From contig NC_057808.1 of assembly GCF_018294505.1 (NCBI RefSeq), positions 224,085,325-224,149,324 on the forward strand: a stretch of DNA of 64,000 bases, read 5' to 3'. Positions 45,476 to 58,008 of the stretch are shown in pieces; position 1 is the first letter of the stretch; each line of letters starts with the position of its first letter. The position numbers were made by a program, and so were the translations under genes. The notes beneath the pieces are model-generated. The model had not been told where the DNA came from and made no database searches. It worked only from the letters and a program-made list of their open reading frames with translations. Source of the stretch: Triticum aestivum. Its lineage: Eukaryota > Streptophyta > Magnoliopsida > Poales > Poaceae.

Positions 45476-46129
45476 TCTAATGACGGGCTTCCTCAAATGC
45501 CCGAGGTTTTCTAGAGCAAGCAAGTTGGATGCACACCTACTTAGTTTCAATTTTAAGCTTTCATACACTCATAGCTCTTAGTGCATCTGTTGCATGGCAA
45601 TCCCTACTCCTTGCATTGACATCAATTGATGGGCATCTCTATAGCCTGTTGATTAGCCTCATCAACGTGAGACTTTCTCCTTTTTTTGTCTTCTCCAAAT
45701 TAATCTCTACCACCGCATTCTGTTCCACCCATAGTGATATATTTGTGGCTTGCACTCATGTATTGTGTGGGGGTTGAAAAAGCTGAAGCGCGTTAAAAAG
45801 TATGAACCAATTGCTTGGCTGACACCGGGGTAGTGCATGATTTATGCTTTGTGTTAAGAAGATGGAGCATGACCAGCCTATATGATTTTGTAGGGATAGC
45901 GTTCTTTAGCATTTATATTTTTAAGGGCATGATTGTTTGTTGGCATGCCTGACTATTAATGTATTTATGTCAAATTATAGACTATTGATTTGAATCATTC
46001 GGATCTAAATATTCGGACCATAAAAAGAAAGATTACATGATGAACATGTTAGGTAGCATTCCACGTCAAACAAACTGTTTTTATCATTTACCTACTCGAG
46101 GACGAGCAGGAATTAAGCTTGGGGTTGCT
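45476..46129 (+). mobile_element. Internal 3' fragment of a further related element
   Basis: TAATGACGGGCTTCCTCAAA onward repeats the text at 44481-45134 (the same sequence of GCATGGCAATCCCTACTCC, then AAAGAAAGATTACATGATG) with many substitutions. It ends AATTAAGCTTGGGGTTGC before a new LTR start. It therefore belongs to a second, separate copy joined to the broken LTR at 45475. Confidence 0.8.
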
Positions 46130-46535
46130 TTATACATCTCCAACGTATCTATAATTTTTGATTATTCCATGCTATTATAGAATCAATCTTGGATGTTTTA
46201 TACGCAATTATATATCATTTTTTGGGACTAACCTATTAATCTAGTGCCCAGTGCCAGTTGCTGTTTTTTTGCTTGTTTTTGGCTTTTTAGAAAATCAATA
46301 TCAAACAGAGTCCATATGGAGAAAAAACTTTTGATTAATTTTTTCTGGACTAGAAGGGACCCTAGAAGGTTCGGGAGAAGACATGAAGAGCCACAGGGAG
46401 CGACAAGCTCAGGGGCGTGCCGACAAGCTTGTGGGCCCCTCGTGGCACCTCTTGACCTAATTCCACCTCTACAATTTCCCAAATATTCCCAATACATCAG
46501 AGAGCGACCCAAAATACTTTTTTCGTCACCGCAAG
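46130..46535 (+). mobile_element. Truncated family A LTR
   Basis: First ~405 bases of a family A LTR (TTATACATCTCCAACGTATC onward), ending CCGCAAG at 46535, where Copia pol sequence begins. The remaining ~1100 bases are absent here. Confidence 0.85.
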
Positions 46536-47920
46536 CCATAGGGAATAAATGGATCTTCAAGAAGAAGACTGACGCCGATGGTAATGTTACCGTCTACAAA
46601 GCTCGACTTGTCGCTAAAGGTTTTTGACAAGTTCAAGGGGTTGACTACGATGAGACCTTCTCACCCGTAGCAATGCTTAAGTCAGTCCGAAACATGTTAG
46701 CAATTAGCGCATTTTATGATTATGGAATTTGGCAAATGGAAGTAAAAATTGCATTCCTTAATGGATTTCTTAAAGAAGACTTGTATATTATGCAACCAGA
46801 AGGTTTTGTCGATCCTAAAGGTGCTAACAAAGTGTGAAAGCTACAGTGATCCATCTATGGACTAGTGCAAGCATCTCAGAGTTGGAATATACGCTTTGAT
46901 GAGGTGATCAAAGCATATGGTTTTATACAGACTTTCGGTGAAGCCTGTATTTACAAGAAAGTGAGTGGGAGCTCTGTAGCATTTCTAATATTATATGTAG
47001 ATGACATATTATTGATTGGAAATGATGAATTTCTGGATAGCATAAAAGGATACTTGAATAAGAGTTTTCCAGTGAAAGACCTCGGTGAAGCTGCTTATAT
47101 ATTGGGCATCAAGATCTATAGAGATAGATCAAGACGCTTAATAGGACTTTCACAAAGCACATACCTTGACAAAGTTTTGAAGAAGTGCAAAATGGATCAG
47201 TCAAAGAAAGGGTTCTTGCCTGTGTTGCAAGGTGTGAAGTTGAGTCAGACTCAAAGCCCGACCACTGCAGAAGATAGAGAGAAAATGAAAGTCATTCCCT
47301 ATGCCTCAGCCATAGGTTCCATCATGTATGCTATGCTGTGTATCAGACCTGATGTGTGCCTTGCCATAAGTTTGGCAGGGGGGTATCAAAGTAATCTAGG
47401 AGTGGATCACTGGACAGCGGTCAAGAACATCCTGAAGTACCTGAGGAGGACAAAGGATATGTTTCTTGTTTATGGAGGTGACAAAGAGCTCATGGTAAAT
47501 GGTTACGTCGATGCTAGCTTTGACACTGATCCGGATGACTCTAAGTCACAAACAGGATACGTATTTATATTGAATGGTGGAGCTGTCAGTTGGTGCAGTT
47601 CCAAGCAGAGCGTCGTGGCAGGATCTACGTGTGAAGCGGAGTACATAGCTGCTTCAGAAGCAGCAAATGAAGGAGTCTGGATGAAGGAGTTCATATCCGA
47701 TCTAGGTGTAATACCTAGTGCATCGGGTCCAATGAAAATCTTTTGTGACAATACTGGAGCGATTGCCTTGGCAAAGGAATCCAGATTTCATAAGAGAACC
47801 AAACACATCAAGAGACGCTTCAACTCCATCCATGAACAAGTCAAGGAGGGAGACATAGAGATTTGCAAAATACATACGGATCTGAATGTAGCAGACCCGT
47901 TGACTAAGCCTCTTCCGTGA
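46536..47920 (+). pseudogene. Copia pol, partial upstream copy: reverse transcriptase and RNase H
   Basis: It begins within the reverse transcriptase (NKWIFKKKTDADGN) and lacks gag, protease and integrase. The YVDD active site is at 46993-47004. RNase H follows (NGYVDASFDT, then CEAEYIAASEAANE), ending near DPLTKPLP. Stops occur at about 46625, 46837 and 46849; the frame is then open from 46865 to a TGA at 47918, where the downstream copy continues. One codon is missing after GND relative to the other copy (46999 onward). It is closely related to 56531-57970. Confidence 0.92.
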
Positions 47921-47991
47921 GCAAAACATGATCAGCACCAAGACTCCATGGGTGTTAGATTCATTGCAATGTAATCTAGATTATTGACTCT

Positions 47992-48007
47992 AGTGCAAGT
48001 GGGAGAC
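47992..48007 (+). other. Polypurine tract of the upstream Copia copy
   Basis: AGTGCAAGTGGGAGAC ends immediately before the LTR start TGAAGGAAATATG. The downstream copy has the same tract just before 58009. It marks the plus-strand primer site for reverse transcription. Confidence 0.8.
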
Positions 48008-48900
48008 TGAAGGAAATATGCCCTAGAGGCAATAATAAAATTGTTATTTTATATTTCCTTATTCGTGATAAAGGTTTATTATTCATGCTAGAATTGTATT
48101 GATCGGAAACCTTGATACATGTGTGAATACATACACAAACACTGTGTCCCTAGTGAGCCTCTACTAGACCAGCTCGTTGATCAAAGATGGTTAAGGTTTC
48201 CAAACCATGGACATGAGTTGTCATTTGATAACGGGATCACATCATTAGGGAAATGATGTGATGGACAGAACAGTATGTAGTAATCTGGATAGTTCAAATA
48301 CTTTTGTAACTCCAAAAATTCTAAAAACTTAGGACAACAGGGGCAATTTGTATATCAATCTTGTGTAAAAATTTCAAAATTTTATCACGCTTATGTGATT
48401 TTTAAAAATTCTGGGACTGGGCGCCAAAGTTTCTGTTTTTCAGCAAGATCAAGTCAACTATCACCGTAAGCAATCCCAAAGGTCTTACTTGGCAAAAACA
48501 CTAATTAAAACACAAAACCACATCTAACCAGAGGCTAGATGAAATATTTATTGCAAAACAGCAAGTAAAAAAATTGGGTTGTCTCCCAACGAGCGCTTTT
48601 CTTTAAAGCCTTTTAGCTAGGCGTTGATAATTTTAATGATGCTCACGTGAAATACAAGAATTGAAGCACAAAGAGAGCATCATAAAGTACGCAAAAAACA
48701 CATCTAAGTCTAACATACTTCCTATGCATAGGCATCTTATAGGCAAACAAATTATCAAGGCAAGCAAATCCTAGCATATGCAAAGAAGAAGAAAGAGACA
48801 ATAGCAATCTCAACATAACGAGAGGTAATTTTGTAACATGAAAATTTCTACAACCATATTTTCTTCTCTCATAATAATTACATGTAGGATCATAATCAAA

Positions 48901-49488
48901 TTAAAAAATATAACTATCACATAAAATTTTCTCTTCATGGTCCACATGCATGCAAAGTTGACACTCTTCTGAAATAGTGGGATTATCATAAAATGAAGTC
49001 ATGACCTCTCTGAACCCACTTTTATCAAAAAATTCATAAGATTGAATATTCTCCAAATATGTGGGATCTAAAGTCGACACTCTTCCAAACCCACTTTCAA
49101 TATTATTGCAAACATTATTATCAATCTCATATTCATCATGGGGCTTAAATAAATTTTCAAGATCATAAGAAAAATCACCCCAATCATGATCATTGCAACA
49201 AGTAGTAGACATAGCAAAATTAGCATCCCCAAGCTTAGGGTTTTGTATATCATTAACATAATTGACATTAATAGAATTTATAATAACATCATTGCAATCA
49301 TGCTTTATATTCAAGGAGCTATCGCGAATCACTTCATAAATTTCTTCTTTTAACACTTCATCACAACTTTCAGATTCACGAATTTCAAGCAAAACTTCAT
49401 AAAGATAATCTAGTGCACTCAACTCACTAGCAATAGGTTCATCATAATTGGATCTCTTAAAAAGATTAGCAAGTGGATGAGGATCCAT
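48901..49488 (-). CDS. Conserved small acidic ORF, longest copy (195 aa)
   Basis: Starts MDPHPLANLFKRSNYDE and remains open through GFGRVSTLDPTYLENIQSYE to LCMHVDHEEKILCDSYIF, longer than the E5 version. It is acidic, low in Pro and Gly, probably helical, with scattered Cys and His residues and one CMHVDH cluster. There is no retroviral-type zinc knuckle, protease or RT motif. It begins about 240 bases after the PBS. Comparison with E4 and E5 shows the encoded protein keeps its N-terminal ~45 residues best. Function unknown. Confidence 0.65.
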   Translation of the reverse strand: MDPHPLANLFKRSNYDEPIASELSALDYLYEVLLEIRESESCDEVLKEEIYEVIRDSSLNIKHDCNDVIINSINVNYVNDIQNPKLGDANFAMSTTCCNDHDWGDFSYDLENLFKPHDEYEIDNNVCNNIESGFGRVSTLDPTYLENIQSYEFFDKSGFREVMTSFYDNPTISEECQLCMHVDHEEKILCDSYIF

Positions 49489-49731
49489 AAACTCTTTGGT
49501 TTCTGATTTTCAATAAATACAAAATTATTCCAACCAAACAAGCAAACAAACCAAGTAAGACATAAGGGCACACAAAAAGATGAACGGAAGAGGGGCGAAG
49601 AAAAGACAAATCTTTTTGAAAATCATTTTAGAATTGGGGGAGAGGGAAACGAGAGGCGAATGGCGAATAATGTAATGCAAGAGGTGAGAGTTTATGATGG
49701 GTACTTGGTATGTCTTGACTTGGCGTAGCTC

Positions 49732-49819
49732 TCCCCGGCAACGGCGCCATAAATTGGCAAGTTGACGGGAGATCAAATCTTGACTTGACTTGGCGTAAAT
49801 CTCCCCAGCAACGACGCCA
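49732..49819 (-). repeat. Duplicated tRNA-Asp primer-binding site
   Basis: Two PBS copies 70 bases apart on the minus strand: TGGCGCCGTTGCCGGGGA at 49749-49732 and a diverged TGGCGTCGTTGCTGGGGA at 49819-49802. Each lies in a repeated unit that also contains TACGCCAAGTCA or a close variant. The diverged copy is nearest the LTR; the perfect copy is the inner one. Confidence 0.9.
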
Positions 49820-49830
49820 GTAATTCTTTC

Positions 49831-51394
49831 TGCTACCTCTTGAGCTTGCGTTGGTTTTTTCCTTGAAGAGGAAAGGGTGATGCAGCAAAGTAGAGTAAGT
49901 ATTTCCCTCAGTTTTGAGAACCAAGGTATCAATCCAGTAGGAGAAAACGCACAAGTCACCGAATACCTGCACAAACAAACACCAACTTGCACCCAACGCG
50001 ATAAAGGGGTTGTCAATCCCTTCACGGTTATTTGCAAAGTGAGATCTGATAGAGATGGATAAACGGTAAAGTAATATTTTTGGTATTTTTGGTTTATGGA
50101 ACGGAAAGTAAAAGATTTCAAAGGAAGTAAATAGGAAACTAAAACTGTAGATCGGAAACTTATATGATGGAAAATAGACCCGGGGCCATAGGTTCCACTA
50201 GAGGCTTCTCTCAAGATAGAAAATATTACGGTGGGTGAAGAAATTACTGTCGAGCAATTGATAGAAAAGCGCAAAGTTGTGACGATATCTAAGGCAACGA
50301 TCATGAATATAGGCATCACGTCCGTGTCAAGTAGACCGAAACGATTCTGCATCTACTACTATTACTCCACACATCGACCGACTCCTGCCTGCATCTAGAG
50401 TATTAAGTTCATAAGAACAGAGTAACGCATTAAGTAAGATGACATGATGTAGCAGGATAAACTCAAGCAATATGATGAAAACCCCATCTTGTTATCCTCG
50501 ATGGCAACAATACAATACGTGTCGGTTCCCCTTCTGTCACTAGGATCGAGCACCACAAGATTGGACCCAAAGCTAAGCACTTCTCCCATTGTAAGAAAAA
50601 CCAATCTAGTTGGCCAAACCAAATCAATAGTTCGAAGACACTTGCAAAGATATCAAATCATGCATATAAGAATTCAGAGAAGATTCAAATAATATTCATA
50701 GATAAGTTGATCATAAATCCACAATTCATCGGATCTTGGCAAACACACCGCAAAAGAGTATTACATCGGATAGATCTCCAAGAACATCGAGGAGAACATG
50801 GTATTGAGAATCAAAGAGAGAGAGAAGAAGCCATCTAGCTACTAGCTATGGACCCGTAGGTCTGAGCTAAACTACTCACGCTTCATTGGAGAGGCAATGG
50901 TGTTGATGTAGAAGCCCTCCATGATCGAATCCTCCTCCGACAAGACACCGGAAAAGGCCCCTAGATGGGATCTCACGGGTACAGAAGGTTGCGACGATGG
51001 GAAAGTGTTTTCGTGGCTCTCCTAGTAGGTTTGGGAATATTTGAGAATATATAGGCGGAAGAAATAGGTCGGTGGAGTCACGAGGGGCCCGCAAGGGTGG
51101 GGGCGCGCCCTCCGACCTTGTCGGTGCCTCGTGGCTTCCGTGACATGCACTCCAAGTCCTCTGGATGTCTTCTAGTCCAAGAAAAATCATCGCAAAAGTT
51201 TCATTCCGTTTGGTATTCCTTTTTTGCGAAACTCTAAAACAAGGAAAAAAACAGAAACCTGCACTGGGCTCTAGGTTAATAGGTTAGTCCCAAAAATAAT
51301 ATAAAATAACATATTAATGCATATAAAACATCCAAAATAGATAATATAATAGCACGGAACAATAAAAAATTATAGATACGTCAGAGACGTATCA
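49831..51394 (-). mobile_element. 5' LTR of E6 (family A)
   Basis: 1564 bp from TGATACGTCTCTGACGTATC (minus strand, 51394) to CTCAAGAGGTAGCA (49831). It is full length, with the central block. Overlapping reading frames on both strands are LTR sequence and not supported as genes. Confidence 0.88.
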
Positions 51395-52755
51395 GTCACA
51401 ACGTAACTGGGTGATTAGAAAGATGCTCTACAGGTATCTCCGAAGGTGTTTGTTGAGTTGGCATAGATCGAGATTAGAATTTGTCACTCCGAGTATCGGA
51501 GATGTATCTTTGGGCCCTCTCGGTAATACACATCATAAGCTTGCAAGCAAACGACTAAGGATTTGGTCACGAGGTGATCTATTACAGAACGAGTAAAGAG
51601 ACTTGCCAGTAACGAGATTGAACTAGGTATGAAGATACCGACGATCGAATCTCGGGCAAGTAACATACCAATGGACAAAGGGAATTACGTATGTTGTCAT
51701 AACAGTTCAACCGATAAAGATCTTCATAGAATATGTAGGATCCAATATGAGCATCCAGGTTCCGCTATTGTTTATTGACCAAAGAGGTGTCTCGGTCATG
51801 TCTACATATTTCTCGAACCCGTAGGGTCCGCACGCTTAATGTTCGATGACGATATAGTATTATCTCAGTTATGTGATTTAGTAACCGAATGTTGTTCGGA
51901 GTCCTAGATGAGATCACAGACATGATGAGGAGTCTCTAAATTGTCGAGAGGTAAAGATTGATATATAGGATGATAGTATTCGGACACCGGAAGTGTTCCG
52001 GAGGGTACCAGGTACATATTGGGTCACTGGAAGGGGTTCCGGGCACCCCCGGCAAAAGATATGGGCCTTATGGGCCAAGAGGGGAAACGCACCAGCCACC
52101 AGGGCCTGGTGCGCTCCCCATATGGGCCGAACCAGGGGGAGAAGGAAAGAGGGGAAGGGAAAGGAAAGGGGGGATTCGGCCTCCCCCTTCCCTTTCTCCC
52201 CCTCCTCTTTCCTTCCCCCTCAGGCTAATATGGAAAGGGGGGCGCGGCCAAGGGGGAACCCAAGTAGGATTCGGTCCTACTTGGGGCGCCTCCTGGTCTC
52301 TCCCTTCCCCCTCCCACCCATATATATGGGGGGGCGCCCCAAGCAAACAAAAGACAATTGCCTAGCCGTGTGCGGCGCCCCCCTCCACCGTTCACACCCC
52401 CGGTCATATTTTTGTAGTGCTTAGGCGAAGCCCTGCGAGGATCACTTCACCATCACCTTCACCATGCCATCGTGCTGACGGAACTCATCTACAACCTCGA
52501 CAACTTTCTGGATCAAGAAGGCGAGGGACGTCACCGAGCTGAACGTGTGCAGAACACGGAGGTGCCGTGCATTCGGTACTTGATCGGTTGACGTGAGAAG
52601 AAGTTCGACTACATCAACCGCGTTGTGAAACGCTTCCGCTTACGGTCTATGAGGGTACATAGACACACTCTCCCCCTCATTGCTATGCATCTCCATGGAT
52701 ATATCATTGCGTGTGCGTAGACATTTTTTTGTTCTCCATGCAACGATTCCCAACA

Positions 52756-53992
52756 GTGCCATCATGTGCCACGTCTATGCGTAGATGATATGCACGAGTA
52801 GAACACAAAGAGTTGTGGGCGGTGAAAGTCATACTGCTTACCACCAACGTCTTATTTTGATTCGGCGGTATTTTGGGATGAAGCAGCCCTGACCAACCTT
52901 ACATGTCCATGCACATGAGACCAGTTCCACCAACAGACATGCAACTAGTTTTGCATAAAGGTGGCTGGCGGGTGTCTGTTTCTCCTACTTTAGTTGAATC
53001 AAATTTGACTGCGCGAACAGTCCTTGAAGAAGGTTAAAACAACAAACTTGACGAAACACCATTGTGGTTTTATGCATAGGTAAGAACGGTTCTTGCTAGA
53101 AGCCCGTAGCAGCCACGTACAACTTGCAACAACAAAGTAGAGGATGTCTAACTTGTTTTTGCAGGGCATGTTGTGATGTGATATGGTCAAGACATGATGT
53201 GATAAACGTTATTGTATGAGATGATCATGTTTTGTAAGATATCTGACAACCGGCAAGAGCCTTATGGTTGTCTCTTTATTGTATGAAATGCAAACGCCAT
53301 GTAATTGCTTTACTTTATCACTATGCGTTAGCGATAGTTGTAGAAGCAATAGTTGGCGAGACGACCACGATGCTACGATGGAGATCAAGGTGTCAAGCTG
53401 GTGACGATGGAGATCATGATGATGCTTTGGAGATGGAGATCAAAAGCACAAGATGATGATGACCATGTCATGTCACATATTTTGATTGCATGTGATGTTT
53501 ATCTTTTATGCATCTTATTTTGCTTAGTACGGAGGTAGCATTATAAGATGATCCCTTCACTAAATTTCAAGGTAAAAGTGTTCTCCCTAAGTATGCACCA
53601 TTTCTACAGTTCGTCGTGTTGAGACACCATGTGATGATCGGGTATGATAGACTCTACGTTCACATACAACGGGTGCAAGACAATTTTTCACATGCGGAAT
53701 ACTTGGGTTATTGACGAGCCTAGCATGTATAGACATGGCCTCGGAACACTAGAGACCGAAAGGTCGAACATGAATCATATAGTAGATATGATCAACATAG
53801 AGATGTTCACCATTGATGACTACTCCATCTCACGTGATGATCATACATGGATTAGTTGATTTGGATCACGTATCACTTAGATGACTTGAGGGATGTCTAT
53901 TTAAGTGGGAGTTCTTAAGTAATTCGATTAATTGAACTTAATTTATCATGAACTTAGTTCTGATAGTATTTGCATATCTATGTTGTAGATTA
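52756..53992 (+). other. Copia primer-binding site and 5' leader
   Basis: Directly after the LTR, GTGCCATCATGTGCC is a degraded version of the initiator tRNA-Met PBS usual in plant Copia elements. The ~1.2-kb leader that follows has no supported ORF. It contains GATGGAGATCA-type short repeats near 53390-53440 and ends just before the gag ATG. Confidence 0.65.
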
Positions 53993-56900
53993 ATGGCCCG
54001 TGCTACCCTTCCCCTGAATTTTAATGCGTTCCTGGAGAAAGCTAAGTTGAAAGATGATGGTAGCAACTACACGGACTGGGTCCGTAACTTGAGGATTATC
54101 CTCATTGCTGCATAGAAGAATTATGTCCTTGATGCACCGCTAGGTGAAAGGCCTGCTGCAGGAGCAGATGCTAATGTTTTGAACGTCTGGCAAGCTAAAT
54201 CTGATGACTACTCGATAGTTCAGTGTGCCATGCTTTATGGCTTAGAATTGGGTCTTCAAAGACATTTTGAACGTCATGGAGCATATGAGATGCTCCAGGA
54301 ATTGAAGTTAATATTTCAAGCAAATTCCCGAGTTGAGAGATATGAAGTCTCCAACAAGTTCTATAGCTGCAAGTTGGAGGAGAATAGTTCTGTCAGTGAA
54401 CACATACTCGGAATGTCTGGATATCATAATCACTTGACTTAGCTGGGAGTTAATCTTCTTGATGATAGTGTTATTGACAGAGTTCTTCAATCAATGCCAC
54501 AAAGCTACAAAGGCTTCGTGATGAACTATAATATGCAAGGGATGGACAAGACAATTCCCAAGCTCTTCGCAATGCTCAAAGCTGCGGAGGTAGAAATCAA
54601 GAAGGAGCACAAGTGTTGATGGTTAACAAGACCAGTAGTTTCAAGAAAAAGGGCAAGGGAAAGAAGGGGAACTTAAAGAAGAATAGCAAGCAAGTTGCCA
54701 CTCCCGGGAAGAAGCCCAAAGCTGGACCTAAACCTGAAACTGAGTGCTTCTACTGCAAAGAGATTGGTCACTGGAAGCGGAACTGCCGCAAGTATTTGGC
54801 GGATAAGAAGGATGGCAAAGTGAACAAAGGTATATTTGCTATACATGTTATTGATGTTTACCTTACTAATGCTCGTAGTAGCGCCTGGGTATTTGATACT
54901 AGTTCAGTTGCTCATATTTGTAACTCAAAATAGGAGCTACGGATTAAACAAAGATTGGCTAAGGACGAGGTGACGATGCGCGTCGGGAATGGTTCCAAGG
55001 TCGATGTGATCGCCGTCGGAACGCTACCTCTACATCTACCTTCGGGGTTAGTTTTAGACCTGAATAATTGTTATTTGGTGCCAGCGTTGAGCATGAACAT
55101 TATATCTGGATCTTGTTTAGTGCGAGACGGTTATTCATTTAAATTAGGGAATAATGGTTGTTCTATTTATATGAGTAATATCTTTTATGGTCATGCACCC
55201 TTGAAGAGTGGTCTATTTTTATTGAATCTCGATTGTAGTGATACACATATTCATAATATTGATGCCAAAAGATGCAAAGTTGATAATGATAGTGCAACAT
55301 ATTTGTGGCACTGTCGTTTAGGTCATATTGGTGTAAAGCGCATGAAGAAACTCCATGCAGATGGACTTTTGGAATCACTTGATTATGAATTATGTGATAC
55401 TTGCGAACCATGCCTCATGGGAAAGATGACTGAAACTCCGTTCTCCGGAACAATGGAGCGAGCCAATGACTTATTGGAAATAATACATACCGATGTATGC
55501 GGTCCGATGAGTATTGAGGCACACGGCGGGTATCGTTATTTTCTGACCTTCACAGATGATTTGAGCAGATATGGGTATATCTACTTAATGAAACACAAGT
55601 CTGAAACATTTGAAAAGTTCAAAGAATTTCAGAGTGAAGTAGAGAATCATCGTAACAAGAAAATAAAATTTCTAGGATCTGATCGCGGAGGCGAATATTT
55701 GACTTACGAGTTTGGCCTTCATTTAAGACAATGTGCAATAGTTTCACAACTCACGCCACCTGGAACACCACAACAAAATGGTGTGTCCGAACATTGTAAC
55801 CGTACTTTATTAGATATGGTGCGATCTATGATGTCTCTTACCGATTTACCACTATCGTTTTGGGGTTATGCATTAGAGACAGCTGCATTCATGTTAAATA
55901 GGGAACCATCTAAATCCGTTGAGACGACACTGTATGAACGGTGGTTTGGCAAGAAACCTAAGTTGTCATTTCTTAAAGTTTGGGGTTGCGACACTTATGT
56001 CAAAAGGCTTCAGCCTGATAAGCTCGAACCCAAATCAGAGAAGTGCGTCTTCATAGTATACCCTAAGGAAACAATTGGGTACACCTTCTACCACAGATCC
56101 GAAGGCAAGATCTTTGTTGCCAAGAATGGAACCTTTCTAGAGAAGGAGTTTCTCTCGAAAGAAGTGAGTGGGAGGAAAGTAGAACTTGATGAGGTAATCG
56201 TACCTTCTCTCGAATTGGAAAGTAGCACATCAGAAAAATCTGTTCCCGTGATGCCTACACCAACTAGAGAGGAAGCTAATGATGATGATCATGAAACTTC
56301 AGATCAAGTTGCTACTGGACCTCGTAGGTCGAACAGAGCATGTTCCGCACCAGAGTGGTATGGTAATCCTGTTCTGGAAGTCATGTTACTAGACCATGGC
56401 GAACCTACGAACTACGAAGAAGCTATGATGAGCCCAGATTCTGACAGATGGATTGAGGCCATGAAATCTGAGATAGGATCCATGTATGAGAACAAAGTAT
56501 GGACTTTGGTGGACTTGCCTGATGATCGGCAAGCCATAGAGAATAAATGGATCTTCAAGAAGAAGACTGACGCTGATGGTAATGTTACCGTCTACAAAGC
56601 TTGACTTGTCGCAAAAGGTTTTCGACAAGTTCAAGGGGTTGACCACAATGAGACGTTCTCACTCGTAACAATGCTTAAGTCAGTCCGAATCATGTTAGCA
56701 ATTGTCGCATTTTATGATTATGGAATTTGGCAAATGGACGTCAAAACTGCATTCTTAAATGGGTTTCCTAAAGAATGGTTGTATATGATGCAACTAGAAG
56801 GTTTTGTCGATCCTAAAGGTGCTAACAAAGTGTGCAAGCTCCAGCAATCCATCTATGGACTGGTGTAAGCATCTCGAAGTTGGAATATACGCTTTGATGA

Positions 56901-57975
56901 GGTGATCAAAGCATATGGTCTTATAGAGAATTTTGGTGAAGCATGTATTTACAAGAAAGTGAGTGGGAGCTCTGTAGCATTTCTAATATTATATGTAGAT
57001 GACATATTGTTGATTGGAAATGATGTAGAATTTCTAGATAGCATAAAAGGATACTTGAATAAGAGTTTTTCAATGAAAGACCTTGGTGAAGCTGCTTATA
57101 TATTGGGCATCAAGATCTATAGAGATAGATCAAGACGCTTAATAGGACTTTCACAAAACACATGCCTTGACAAAGTTTTGAAGAAGTGCAAAATGGACCA
57201 GTCAAAGAAAGTGTTCTTGCCTGTGGTTCAAGGTGTGAAGTTGAGTCAAAGTCAAAGCCCAACCACTGCAAAATATAGACAGAAACTGAAAGTCATTCCC
57301 TATGCCTCACCCATAGGTTCTATCATGTATGCTATGCTGTGTACCAGACCTGATGTGTGCCTTGCCATAAGTTTGGCAGGGAGGTAGCAAAGAAATCTAG
57401 GAGTGGATCATTGGACAGCGGTCAAGAACATCCTGAAGTACCTGAAAAGGACAAAGGATATGTTTCTCATTTATGGAGGTGACAAAGAGCTCGTCGTAAA
57501 TGGTTACGTCGATGCTAGTTTTGACACTGGTCCGGATGACTCTAAGTTACAAACCGGATACGTATTTATATTGCATGGTGGAGCTGTCAGTTGGTGCAGT
57601 TCCAAGCAGAGCGTCATGGCAGGATCTACATGTGAAGCGGAGTACATAGCTGCTTCAGAAGCAGCAAATGAAGGAGTTTGGATGAAGGAGTTCATATCCG
57701 ATCTAGGTGTAATACCTAGTGCATCCGGTCCAATGAAAATCTTTTGTGACAATGCAAGAGCGATTGCCTTGGCAAAGGAATCCAGATTTCACAAGAGAAC
57801 CAAACACATCAAGAGACGCTTCAACTCCATCCATGAACAAGTCAAGGAGGGAGACATAGATATTCGCAAAATACATACGGATCTGAATGTAGCAGACCCG
57901 TTGACTAAGCCTCTTCCGCGAGCAAAACATGACCAGGACCAAGACTCCATGGGTGTTAGATTCATTGCAATGTAA
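53993..57975 (+). pseudogene. Copia gag-pol polyprotein gene, full length but broken
   Basis: Domain order is that of Ty1/copia (integrase before RT). Gag starts at ATG 53993 (MARATLPLNFNAF); the CCHC zinc knuckle CFYC...GH...NC lies at 54745-54786. Protease appears as FDTSSVAH (54889 onward), with the catalytic DTG reading DTS. The integrase HHCC zinc region is at about 55306-55430; its catalytic D, D and E occur at about 55488 (HTDVCGP), 55681 (SDRGGEY) and 55790 (SEHCNRT). RT has YVDD at 56992-57003, and RNase H runs from about 57500 to 57905. Breaks: TAG 54113, TAG 54440, a one-base frame change near 54610, TAG 54931, TGA 56602, TAA 56866 and TAG 57385. It cannot make a working polyprotein. 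LTR and gag similarity place it with the Angela/BARE/WIS lineage. Confidence 0.93.
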
Positions 57976-58008
57976 TCCAGATTATTGACTCTAGTGCAAG
58001 TGGGAGAC

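Larger units (their letters stand above)
48270..51394 (-). mobile_element. Truncated antisense element E6 of the tRNA-Asp family
   Basis: Read on the minus strand: a complete 5' LTR (51394-49831), a duplicated PBS, the small ORF (49488-48901) and about 630 further bases of internal DNA. The end, including its 3' LTR, is missing. The deletion that removed it also took about 120 bases of the host Copia LTR. Confidence 0.85.
48008..52755 (+). mobile_element. Shared middle LTR of the Copia tandem array, split by element E6
   Basis: The left piece (48008 to about 48270) starts TGAAGGAAATATGCC. The right piece (51395-52755) ends GATTCCCAACA and is followed by gag-side sequence. Together they match the LTR at 58009-59689 except for about 120 missing bases between the pieces. 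This one LTR is simultaneously the 3' LTR of the upstream pol copy and the 5' LTR of the downstream full-length copy. It contains CTACATCAACCGCGTTGTGA, shared with BARE/Angela/WIS LTRs, and a 51-base block near 52375-52425 that the 3' LTR lacks. Confidence 0.88.

Noticed and set aside
51958..52424. ORFs of 69-143 codons rich in Pro, Gly and Arg
   Set aside because: They lie within the Copia LTR and recur with frame changes in the 58953-59415 LTR; no coding signature.
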